Positions 52,447 to 60,103 of a stretch of DNA of 64,000 nucleotides are shown here, piece after piece. The stretch's first letter is position 1, and each line of letters opens with the position of its first letter. The translations under genes and the position numbers were made by a program. The stretch covers positions 133,376 through 197,375 of the forward strand of contig JACKHT010000005.1 of NCBI GenBank assembly GCA_020638855.1. The letters run 5' to 3'. The stretch is from Planctomycetota bacterium. Its GTDB lineage: Bacteria; Planctomycetota; UBA1135; GCA-002686595. Under the pieces are notes generated by a model. The model did no database searches. It was not told the DNA's origin and saw only the letters and a list, made by a program, of their open reading frames with translations.

Positions 52447-53631
52447 TCATCCGACCAAGGCCCCGGCGGCGAGCCGTGGGGCGAGTTCGACCAACGCGTT
52501 CCAAAGGGCTGGGGCTCCCCCGCCGGGGCTGGCCTCGAAAGCTGCGCGCATCGCAGCCAAACGGGCTTCTCCCTGGGGCCCCGCCCAAGCGGCCAATTCC
52601 TCGGCACGGTCGAGCGTCAACCCTTCCTCATCCACAAGACGTACGCCTGCTCCCAAGAGTTCCGCGTTGTGCCACTGGTGACGATCGTTGTGATGCGGGT
52701 AGGGCACGATCCACGCGGGGACTCCGACCGCCGCCAATTCGGCCAAAGTCGAGGCTCCACCGCGCCCCAACACCAATTCGCTGGCCGCTAGCACGGGGGC
52801 CATCGGGTCGAGGTATTCGGTCGCGTGGTAGCCCGCCTGGCCGGGAGCCGCTTCGGGCAATCGGCCCGGTCCGGTTTGATGCAACACCTGCCAGCCGGCA
52901 GCCGTCCAACGCGCCGCGTGCTGGGCGACGAATCGGTTGAGCGCACCGGCCCCTTGACTGCCACCCAACACGGTCAATAGCGGCCGCTCCGGGTCCCAGC
53001 CCAACGCGCGCCGGGCGCGCGCTCGCTGCTCGGGATCGTCTGCCCGCACGAATTCGGGGCCCACGACGGGGCGGATCACCCGGTGCTTGCTGCCTCCGGC
53101 CTTGGGCACGGATCCATCCCAGGCGTGCAGCACGCGGCTGGCCAAAGGCGCCAAGCGGCGGGTTGCCCGACCGGGAACGGCGTTGACTTCGTAGAGGGCC
53201 ACGGGAACGCCCAGGCTCTTGGCCGCCAAAACACAGGGCAAGGCCGTGAAGCCGCCCAATCCCAGCAGCACATCCGAGCCGAATTCGCGCAGGGCGCGGC
53301 GCGCCAGCAGCATGGCTTGGGGCGAGCGACTCAGGAGTCCAAGGGTCGAGGGCGCGCCACCCTGGGCCCCCTCCAGCGGCAAGGGAACCAAGCGCACATC
53401 GACGCCCGGCAGGTGCTCGTGGATCGAGCCAAGCACGCGCGTTTCGACGGGTCGACCCGAGGTGAACCAAAGGACTTCGCTGGGTGCCCAGCCTTGGCCC
53501 AGCGCCCAGCGCAACAGGTGCAAACCTGGCACGAGGTGGCCACCCGTACCCCCTCCAGCAAGCGCCAAGCGCAGCGACGATCGGTCGCCGGCAGCAGGAG
53601 CCAACCCCAGCGACCCTTCCATCCCCTTCAT
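52447..53631 (-). CDS. murG: UDP-GlcNAc:lipid I transferase MurG
   Basis: MurG makes lipid II on the inner face of the membrane. The 394-residue product has the N-terminal glycine-rich loop LALAGGGTGGHLVPGLHLL, a second-domain loop LTVLGGSQGAGALNRFV, and the donor-binding ELVLGRGGASTLAELAAVGVPAWIVPYPHH block. The last is the UDP-GlcNAc site of GT28 transferases. It is separated from the LysM gene by 173 bases holding a strong hairpin and followed closely by murC. Confidence 0.96.
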   Translation of the reverse strand: MKGMEGSLGLAPAAGDRSSLRLALAGGGTGGHLVPGLHLLRWALGQGWAPSEVLWFTSGRPVETRVLGSIHEHLPGVDVRLVPLPLEGAQGGAPSTLGLLSRSPQAMLLARRALREFGSDVLLGLGGFTALPCVLAAKSLGVPVALYEVNAVPGRATRRLAPLASRVLHAWDGSVPKAGGSKHRVIRPVVGPEFVRADDPEQRARARRALGWDPERPLLTVLGGSQGAGALNRFVAQHAARWTAAGWQVLHQTGPGRLPEAAPGQAGYHATEYLDPMAPVLAASELVLGRGGASTLAELAAVGVPAWIVPYPHHNDRHQWHNAELLGAGVRLVDEEGLTLDRAEELAAWAGPQGEARLAAMRAAFEASPGGGAPALWNALVELAPRLAAGALVG

Positions 53632-53723
53632 GGAGGCACCGTAGCTTGGGCGAGGGCATGGTTGCGATGCGAAAGTGGCGATCCTGGGTCCCAGTGCCAG
53701 GATTGCCGCAGTCTGGGCAAATG

Positions 53724-53760
53724 CCAGGAAGGCAATCGGTCGAGCCGATTGCCTTCCTGG
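53724..53760. terminator. Perfect 16-bp hairpin between the LysM gene and murG
   Basis: CCAGGAAGGCAATCGG and CCGATTGCCTTCCTGG pair without mismatch around a 5-base loop. It is the only large structure inside the otherwise tightly packed dcw block. No T-run follows on the minus strand, so it may act as a terminator, a transcript-processing or stabilising element, or part of a promoter region for murG-murC-murB-thrS. Confidence 0.55.
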
Positions 53761-53804
53761 ATCACCCCCAAACGAGAGTGCAAGGTGCCCAAGGGGCTAG
53801 CGCA

Positions 53805-54845
53805 TCATTGGACTACGTAGCGCGAGTCGTCGGCCTTCTTCTTGGCGGGTGCTTTGGCCGCCGTGCGGGTCTTGCCCGGGCTGGACTTGGTGCCGCTCGC
53901 TGCGACCCGCTCACCGGCCTTGGGCATCCGTAGCACCTGGCCAACGCGCACCCGATCGGGGTTGAGGCCGGGGTTCAGCGCGACGATGTCTTGCATGCGC
54001 TGGGCGCTGCCGAGTTCGCGCTGGGCGATCACGCTGAGCACTTCCCCAGGCTGGACGGTGTACGTTCCGGCTCCCGACGGGACCACGGGTTGGACCTTGC
54101 GACCGGTGGTCGGCTGCGAAGCGGGTTGGTTCGTATAGGGGACGCCGCCGGGCATCCTAAGAACCGCCCCCACCACGATCTTGCTAGGATCGGAGATGCC
54201 GTTGAGCGCTTGGATTTCCTTCCAACGGGTCCCGTCCCCCAGCTCATGGCGCGCGATGCGCTCGAGCGAGTCACCGGGACGAACCGTGTAGGGGGTTCCG
54301 CCGGTCTGGATCACCGTCTTCGGTTCGACGGTCTTGGGCGTCACGCGGACTTCGGGTTGGGGGGCCGGTCGAGGATCCACCGAGGGCAGGATCCGGTCGA
54401 CCACTTCCCGCTTCGTGGGCTCCACCGTGGGACCCGGGCGCGGGCTGGCGGGATCGACCGTTCGGGTGCGACGGGGCTCGTTGCGATATCCGGGATCGAG
54501 GTTGGCGACGGGCCCTACACCGGGGTTTTGCGGGCGGGTGCCCACTTCGATCGGTTGGGTGCGTGCACTCCAACCGTTGCGCTGGCGGTTGGCCCCGTCG
54601 TTTTGCAACGTCGTAAGCGAAATGCGCTCTTGGGTTCCCGAGCCTGCTCCCGTGTGCGGCACGGCGCGACGTTCGGCCCGGGGCGCCACCGGGGTTTGGG
54701 CTTGGGCCTTGGCCAACTGCTCAACGGCAGGATCCGTGCGCTCGGCGGCCAGGGAGGGCTCTCCTCCGTCCCAAAGGGCGACGACGACGATCGTGACGAG
54801 CAAGAACAAGAGGGCGATGACCCCGTAGCGTTCGATCTGTTGCAT
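53805..54845 (-). CDS. Membrane-anchored LysM protein inside the dcw cluster
   Basis: From ATG 54845, 2 bases after ftsW, the product is 346 residues. A transmembrane anchor (8-24) is followed by a long Pro/Arg/Thr-rich linker and two LysM domains (about 185-232 and 261-308; YTVRPGDSLERIARHELGDG and YTVQPGEVLSVIAQRELGSA). LysM binds peptidoglycan glycans, so it should tether the membrane to the wall. The C-terminus (KKKADDSRYVVQ) stops just where a third LysM would begin. It occupies a position where other bacteria do not carry such a gene, suggesting a role in division or wall synthesis. Confidence 0.87.
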   Translation of the reverse strand: MQQIERYGVIALLFLLVTIVVVALWDGGEPSLAAERTDPAVEQLAKAQAQTPVAPRAERRAVPHTGAGSGTQERISLTTLQNDGANRQRNGWSARTQPIEVGTRPQNPGVGPVANLDPGYRNEPRRTRTVDPASPRPGPTVEPTKREVVDRILPSVDPRPAPQPEVRVTPKTVEPKTVIQTGGTPYTVRPGDSLERIARHELGDGTRWKEIQALNGISDPSKIVVGAVLRMPGGVPYTNQPASQPTTGRKVQPVVPSGAGTYTVQPGEVLSVIAQRELGSAQRMQDIVALNPGLNPDRVRVGQVLRMPKAGERVAASGTKSSPGKTRTAAKAPAKKKADDSRYVVQ

Positions 54846-54847
54846 GG

Positions 54848-56044
54848 TTAGGACTTTTTTGGAGAGGCAGGGGTGTTCGATAGGGAGCCGCGCGGTACCC
54901 CATGTCCGCGTGCAGCCCCCAATGCAATTCCGACCGCGAGGCACGTGGCCAAGAGGGCACTTCCTCCATCGGACACAAAGGGCAGGTTCATGCCCTTGGG
55001 CGGCGCTAAACCTGTGACAACTTGCAGGTGGAGCATGGCTTGGACGACGACCGAGACCAACAGCCCGAACGCGGCCAGGGCCGAAAAGCGGTCGGGAATG
55101 GCGCGCACCATGCGCAGGCCGTGGAACAGGAGGGCCAGGAACAGCCCGATCACCAGGGCCGAACCCAGAAGGCCGAACTCCTCGCCCACCATGGAAAACA
55201 CGTAGTCGGTCTGCATGTACTGCAGACTTTGGTTGCGGAATCCGCCCTGGCCAATGCCCACGCCCAGGCCGTCGCCGCTGGCGATGGCTTCCATGGCGCG
55301 CCGGACCTGGTCGTTGGTGCTGTCGCCCATCCAGATCGCCAGCCGTTCGCGCACGTAGTGGAAGGCCGTGGCGGCCACCACCAGGCTACCCGCCAGCAAA
55401 GCGCAGGCCGAAAGCCCCATGTGGGTCCAGCGGGCGCCCCCCACGAACAACACCGAGAGGTAGCAGACCAAGAAGAGCAGCGCGCCCCCCAAGTCGGGTT
55501 CCGCCAGGATCAAGCCGGCGAACAGCCCTGCCATGGCGAGCATGGGCAGGTAGCCCCGTCGCGCGTCCTGCACACCGTCGCCGAGCAGGGCACAGCGCCA
55601 AGCCACCCACAGGACCCCCACCACCCGAGCCAACTCGGAGGGCTGCAAGGTCATGGGGAAACCGGGCAGTTGGACCCAGCGCCGCGAACCGTTGATCTGC
55701 GATTGGAACCCAGGCAGGAACACCAGCACCAGCAAGATCAGTACGGCTCCCGTGATCCACGGCAGGAATCGTTCGATGCCACGCGGCCCCATCCAAGCGG
55801 CCACTCCCAGCACGAACAACCCCGCCAACCGCATGCCCACCAAATTGCGCACTTCGTGGCCAAAGGCCGCCTTGGGCAAAGTGGTCGAAGCGTGGCTGAT
55901 CTGCACCAGCAAACCGAAAGCCATCAGGGCGAGCACCGTCCCCAACACCGCCCAAGCCGCCTTGCTGGCCGACTCCGGGCGGGTGTGGGACATGCTCCAA
56001 TCCAAGGGGACCGAGGCTTTGGAAACCGTTCCGTGGCTGCTCAT
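54848..56044 (-). CDS. ftsW: SEDS-family lipid II glycosyltransferase FtsW
   Basis: FtsW polymerises glycan strands together with a partner class B penicillin-binding protein. The product is 398 residues from ATG 56044, 2 bases after the mraY stop. It has about ten transmembrane segments and the SEDS features RRWVQLPGFPMTLQPSELARV, LILAEPDLGGALLF, and KGMNLPFVSDGGSALLATC. The catalytic Asp region of SEDS is in the AEPDLGG loop. Given its position between mraY and the LysM gene, it is FtsW more likely than RodA. Confidence 0.94.
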   Translation of the reverse strand: MSSHGTVSKASVPLDWSMSHTRPESASKAAWAVLGTVLALMAFGLLVQISHASTTLPKAAFGHEVRNLVGMRLAGLFVLGVAAWMGPRGIERFLPWITGAVLILLVLVFLPGFQSQINGSRRWVQLPGFPMTLQPSELARVVGVLWVAWRCALLGDGVQDARRGYLPMLAMAGLFAGLILAEPDLGGALLFLVCYLSVLFVGGARWTHMGLSACALLAGSLVVAATAFHYVRERLAIWMGDSTNDQVRRAMEAIASGDGLGVGIGQGGFRNQSLQYMQTDYVFSMVGEEFGLLGSALVIGLFLALLFHGLRMVRAIPDRFSALAAFGLLVSVVVQAMLHLQVVTGLAPPKGMNLPFVSDGGSALLATCLAVGIALGAARGHGVPRGSLSNTPASPKKS

Positions 56045-56046
56045 GG

Positions 56047-57189
56047 TCAACGCACCTTCAATAGGGCCAAACTCGCCAGGGCGCACACCCCAGCCACGAT
56101 CCAGGCGCGCACCACGATGGTGACTTCATGCCAGGGCTTCCCCGGATGGAAGATGCCCCCCTTGACCTGCAAGCCGTGGTGGATGGGCGCCATGGTGAAC
56201 AAGCGCTGGCCTCCGCTCATGCGAAACCAAGTGGTTTGCAAGGCGCTCGAAACGAGGTCCGCGTAGAACACGAACCCGAGCAGCGGCAGCACCATTTCCT
56301 GCTTGCTCACCACCGCCATCCAGGCCAAAAGGCCACCGATCGGCAGCGAGCCCGAGTCGCCCATGAACACCTGGGCTGGAAAGGCGTTGAACCACAGGAA
56401 TCCCATGCAGGCGCCACACAGCGCGCCCCCCATGACGGCCATTTCCGAGGCTGCGGGTACATGGGGAAGATTCAGGTACGAGGTCCAATCCCAACGCCCG
56501 GTGACGTAGCAGAAGATCGTCAAGGCCACCCCGGAGATGAGCATGCACCCCGCAGCGAGACCATCGAGCCCATCGGTGATGTTGGCCGCGTTGGAGGTGC
56601 CCACGATCACGAACCAACCGAGCACCAAGAATAGGGCCACCCCCCACCAGGCGTTGCCGAGCGAAAAGGCCACGTTCTTGAACAGCGGCGGGTACAGGGT
56701 CAAGAGCGCGTGGCGCTCGCTCGTTTCCGCATACCACACGAAAGAACCCAACACGAAGGCGGTGACCAGCGAAAGGCCCACCATCTTGGCCTTGGGCGAA
56801 AGACCCTTGGAGCCCTGGATCGTGAGCTTCTTGAAGTCATCCACGAACCCCACCGCCGCAAACCCAGCGGTCAACACCACCGCCAAAATCACGTGTACGT
56901 TGTCGAGCCGGCACCACAAGACCACCGATCCGAGCAGACCCGCAATCAGAAAGCTGCCCCCCATGGTGGTTGTACCTGCCTTGCCGGTCTCCTTGTTCTT
57001 GGCCGCCAATTCGGGCGAGTCGGTCTTGGACACATCCTCGTGGCAGCGTGCTTTGCGCAACCAAGCTATCGTCGGCCCCCCAAGCCACAGCACCAGGGCG
57101 AAGGCCGTCAGGCACGCCATGGTGGTGCGGAACGAGATGTAGCCAAAAAGCTGCATCTCAAAGAGGTCGCGAAGCAGGGCCGGGAGCAT
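56047..57189 (-). CDS. mraY: Phospho-N-acetylmuramoyl-pentapeptide transferase MraY
   Basis: MraY moves phospho-MurNAc-pentapeptide to undecaprenyl phosphate, giving lipid I. The product is 380 residues with about ten transmembrane helices. The family motifs are present: GTTTMGGSFL (as KAGTTTMGG), FVDDFKKL, SNAANITDGLDGLAAGC and QVFMGDSGSLPIGG with the catalytic aspartates. It starts 9 bases after murF and abuts ftsW. The gene murD, normally between mraY and ftsW, is missing here. Confidence 0.97.
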   Translation of the reverse strand: MLPALLRDLFEMQLFGYISFRTTMACLTAFALVLWLGGPTIAWLRKARCHEDVSKTDSPELAAKNKETGKAGTTTMGGSFLIAGLLGSVVLWCRLDNVHVILAVVLTAGFAAVGFVDDFKKLTIQGSKGLSPKAKMVGLSLVTAFVLGSFVWYAETSERHALLTLYPPLFKNVAFSLGNAWWGVALFLVLGWFVIVGTSNAANITDGLDGLAAGCMLISGVALTIFCYVTGRWDWTSYLNLPHVPAASEMAVMGGALCGACMGFLWFNAFPAQVFMGDSGSLPIGGLLAWMAVVSKQEMVLPLLGFVFYADLVSSALQTTWFRMSGGQRLFTMAPIHHGLQVKGGIFHPGKPWHEVTIVVRAWIVAGVCALASLALLKVR

Positions 57190-57198
57190 CGGATCGAA

Positions 57199-58596
57199 CT
57201 AGAGGGCTCCGACCTGTTCCAAGAGCGCTTCCACCAAAGAATCGAGCCCCACGCCCCGGCTGGCCTTGATCAACACGGCATCGCCCGGACGCAGTCGGCC
57301 GGGTACGGCGTCGAGGCACGCAGCCCCGTCGCGTAGGGTCAAGATCGAGCTCGAAGCCAAACCGTGCTCCATGGCACCCGCCGCGATGTTCCCGGCGAAC
57401 TGTCCGACGCAGATCAGCTCGTCGATCCCCGCCCAGGCGGCCTGGCGGCCGACTTCGTGGTGGCGTTCGACCGCGCGCTCGCCCAATTCGAGCATGTCCC
57501 CCACCACCAAAACCCGTCGGCCGGTGGTTTCCATGGTGGCCAACTGGCGGATGCCCGCAGCCACCGACAGGGGATTTGCGTTGTAGCTGTCGTCGACCAG
57601 GGTCAACCCATCGCGACGGTGGATCTGCATGCGTCGACCCGCCCCGCGCAGGTGCGCGATCGCCGGCAACACCTGCTGCAAGGGAATCCCCATGCCCACC
57701 AGCGCCGCCAAGGCCGCCAACAGGTTCTGCACCATGTGCGACCCGAGCAGCGGTACGGTCAGCGCCACGGGCGAGGCGAGTCCCGGAGCGGTCAATTGCA
57801 ACGAGGTGCTACCCGCTTCGAAATGCAAGTCGGTGGCCATCACGTCGGCACGGCTGGCCAGCGCGAAGGTCACGATGCGCGCGCGGGTCAGCCCCGCCAA
57901 GTAGGGCGTGAAAGCGCAGTCGGCGTTGAGCACGCAGAAGTGTTCGGGCCCCAGACACGCCACCAGCGCTCCCTTTTCTTTGGCCACCCCTTGGGTCGAG
58001 CCCAGGCCAGCGAGGTGCGACTCGCCTATGTTGGTCACGATCGAGCCGGTAGGTTGGGCAATGCGCGCCAGGTTGGCGATTTCGCCCGGTCCGTTGGTGC
58101 CGATCTCAACCACCCACGCGTCGCACCCCTCGGGCGCCCCCAGGATCGTAAGCGGCACGCCCACATCGTTGTTGAACGATGCCGGGCTGCCATGCACCCG
58201 TTGGACCGTCGAAAGCAGCTGCACCAGGATTTCCTTGGTGCTGGTCTTGCCGCAGGAACCGGTGATCCCAATCACGTGGCCCCGATGGCGGGTTCGAATC
58301 CAGCGCGCCAGATCACCCAGCGCGCGCCGCGGTTCGGGGTGCTCGGCCAATGGAACCGCTTGCGGCCAAGGGGTCTTCGGCGCTTGGCGCAGGATCATGC
58401 CCGCCGCACCACGGCCCAAGGCCTGCGCTGCAAAGGCATCGCCATCGAAATTGGGACCCCGCAAGGAGAGGTACAACTCGCCGCCATGCAATTGACGCGT
58501 ATCGGTCGAAAGCCCCAGCACCGAGCGCGACGCGTCCCCGGCCACCAAGCGAGCTCCCGTGACCTTGAGGATGTCTTCAAATGCGAGCCCTATCAT
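57199..58596 (-). CDS. murF: UDP-MurNAc-tripeptide-D-alanyl-D-alanine ligase MurF
   Basis: MurF completes the cytoplasmic pentapeptide by adding D-Ala-D-Ala. The 465-residue product has the N-terminal substrate domain (LSTDTRQLHGGELYLSLRG), the ATP loop GITGSCGKTSTKEIL with Cys in place of the usual Ser/Asn in GxxGKT, NIGESHLAGLGS, and DDSYNANPLSV, which is the MurF signature. It overlaps murE by 4 bases (ATGA) and is followed by mraY. Confidence 0.96.
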   Translation of the reverse strand: MIGLAFEDILKVTGARLVAGDASRSVLGLSTDTRQLHGGELYLSLRGPNFDGDAFAAQALGRGAAGMILRQAPKTPWPQAVPLAEHPEPRRALGDLARWIRTRHRGHVIGITGSCGKTSTKEILVQLLSTVQRVHGSPASFNNDVGVPLTILGAPEGCDAWVVEIGTNGPGEIANLARIAQPTGSIVTNIGESHLAGLGSTQGVAKEKGALVACLGPEHFCVLNADCAFTPYLAGLTRARIVTFALASRADVMATDLHFEAGSTSLQLTAPGLASPVALTVPLLGSHMVQNLLAALAALVGMGIPLQQVLPAIAHLRGAGRRMQIHRRDGLTLVDDSYNANPLSVAAGIRQLATMETTGRRVLVVGDMLELGERAVERHHEVGRQAAWAGIDELICVGQFAGNIAAGAMEHGLASSSILTLRDGAACLDAVPGRLRPGDAVLIKASRGVGLDSLVEALLEQVGAL

Positions 58597-60095
58597 GCCC
58601 CCACCTCCATCACGACCTGTCGGTCGTCAAAAGGAACCGTTTGATCCGCAAAAATTTGTTGTGCCTCGTGCCCTTTGCCGGCCACCAGGATCACGTCTTC
58701 GGGTTCGGCATGGCGCAAGGCCAAACCAATCGCCGCCCGGCGATCCAACTCGACGAAGTACTCGGGCGCGTCGAGGCCGCGAACCGTTTGCACCCCCGCC
58801 AAAATCCCCGCTGCGATTTGCACCGGATCCTCCGAGCGAGGGTTGTCCGAAGTGATCAAGACCCGATCCGCGAGGCGTGCGGCCACCTGCCCCATCGGCG
58901 CACGCTTGCCGCGATCGCGGTCACCGCCGCAACCAAACACGACGGTGAGCTGGCCCCGCGGTTCGATCGACGCCAAGGCCTCGAGCGCGACTTGCAGCCC
59001 CTCGGGCGTGTGCGCAAAGTCCACGAACACTGCCGGGCGACCGGGGCCCAGGGGCACCCGCTCCATGCGTCCGGGCGCGCCTTGCACCCGCGGGATGGCC
59101 GCAAGCAAAGCTTGGGCTTCGGCACCCAGCCAACGGGCGCTGGCCAGGGCCTGCAGCAGGTTGGATAGGTTGTACTCACCCACCATCGGCAGCACCAGCC
59201 CAGTGGCGTTGAGCCCCATGCCTTGCAGGTCGAATTGGATCTGCCCGCCACGCATGGCCACGTGGGTTGCCCACAGGTCGGCGGGTCCAAGCAGCGAGGT
59301 GGTCACGATTTGCGCCCCCGCTGATGCGGCCGTCCCGGCCATGCGCGGATGTTCTTGGTCGTCGGCATTCAGCACCGCCGCGCCGCCGTGCCCCAGGCTC
59401 GCGAACAGCGCAGCCTTGCTCGCTGCATAGGCCTCGAGCGTGCCGTGGTAGTCCAAATGATCGCGACCCAGGTTGGTAAAGACGGCCAGGTCGATTTCGG
59501 TGCCAGCCAAGCGATCCTGATCGATGGCATGCGAACTGGCTTCCATGATCACCGTGCCGCCCCCCGCTTGCCGGTGCAGCCCGAGTAGTTGCTGCAACCG
59601 CGGGGCATCGGGGGTGGTGTGGGTTGCCGCGAAGTTTTGGCCCCCCGCCAAGTGGTAGCCGGTCGTGCCAAGCAACGCGCAGGACTCCCCGCCCGCTTGC
59701 AGCAAGCTGCGCAGCATGTGGGCGGTGGTCGTTTTTCCGTTGGTTCCGGTGATGGCCACCACCTCGAGCTCCCGCGAGGGGTGCCCCAGGCGCTCGGCGG
59801 CCAACAGGCCCACCAGCCGACGGGCTTCGGGATGGATCCAGATGGGAACCGAGAGTGCGGCAGTCGAATCCGGCGCGGGTTGGCTGGCGAGGATCGCACG
59901 GGCCCCGCGTTCGATGGCCTGGGGCACGAAGTCCCAACCGTTGGTTTGGGACCCCGTCAGGGCGACGAACAGATCGCCGGGCTGGACCTGGCGCGAGTCC
60001 AAGCGGACACCGGTGAGCTCCAAGGGCCCGCTCGGCCCGTGCAATTGACGGGCACCCTGCGCCGCCAACCAGGCCCCCCCATCGAGCTTGGGCAT
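58593..60095 (-). CDS. murE: UDP-MurNAc-L-Ala-D-Glu ligase MurE, meso-diaminopimelate type
   Basis: MurE adds the third amino acid of the stem peptide. I chose ATG 60095 (500 residues), 8 bases after the ftsI stop; GTG 60101 and TTG 60107 in the same frame are alternatives. The ATP loop is AITGTNGKTTTAHML, HTTPDAPRLQQLL and TNLGRDHLDYHG follow, and TSDNPRSEDP contains DNPR, the residues usually seen when the substrate is meso-diaminopimelate. GKGHEAQQI closes the active site. It is coupled to murF by an ATGA overlap. Confidence 0.96.
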   Translation of the reverse strand: MPKLDGGAWLAAQGARQLHGPSGPLELTGVRLDSRQVQPGDLFVALTGSQTNGWDFVPQAIERGARAILASQPAPDSTAALSVPIWIHPEARRLVGLLAAERLGHPSRELEVVAITGTNGKTTTAHMLRSLLQAGGESCALLGTTGYHLAGGQNFAATHTTPDAPRLQQLLGLHRQAGGGTVIMEASSHAIDQDRLAGTEIDLAVFTNLGRDHLDYHGTLEAYAASKAALFASLGHGGAAVLNADDQEHPRMAGTAASAGAQIVTTSLLGPADLWATHVAMRGGQIQFDLQGMGLNATGLVLPMVGEYNLSNLLQALASARWLGAEAQALLAAIPRVQGAPGRMERVPLGPGRPAVFVDFAHTPEGLQVALEALASIEPRGQLTVVFGCGGDRDRGKRAPMGQVAARLADRVLITSDNPRSEDPVQIAAGILAGVQTVRGLDAPEYFVELDRRAAIGLALRHAEPEDVILVAGKGHEAQQIFADQTVPFDDRQVVMEVGA

Positions 60096-60103
60096 TTGCA
60101 CGC

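Noticed and set aside
58285..58310. GGGTTCGAATCC, resembling a tRNA T-arm
   Set aside because: It lies inside murF coding sequence, and no acceptor stem, D-arm or anticodon arm can be folded around it.
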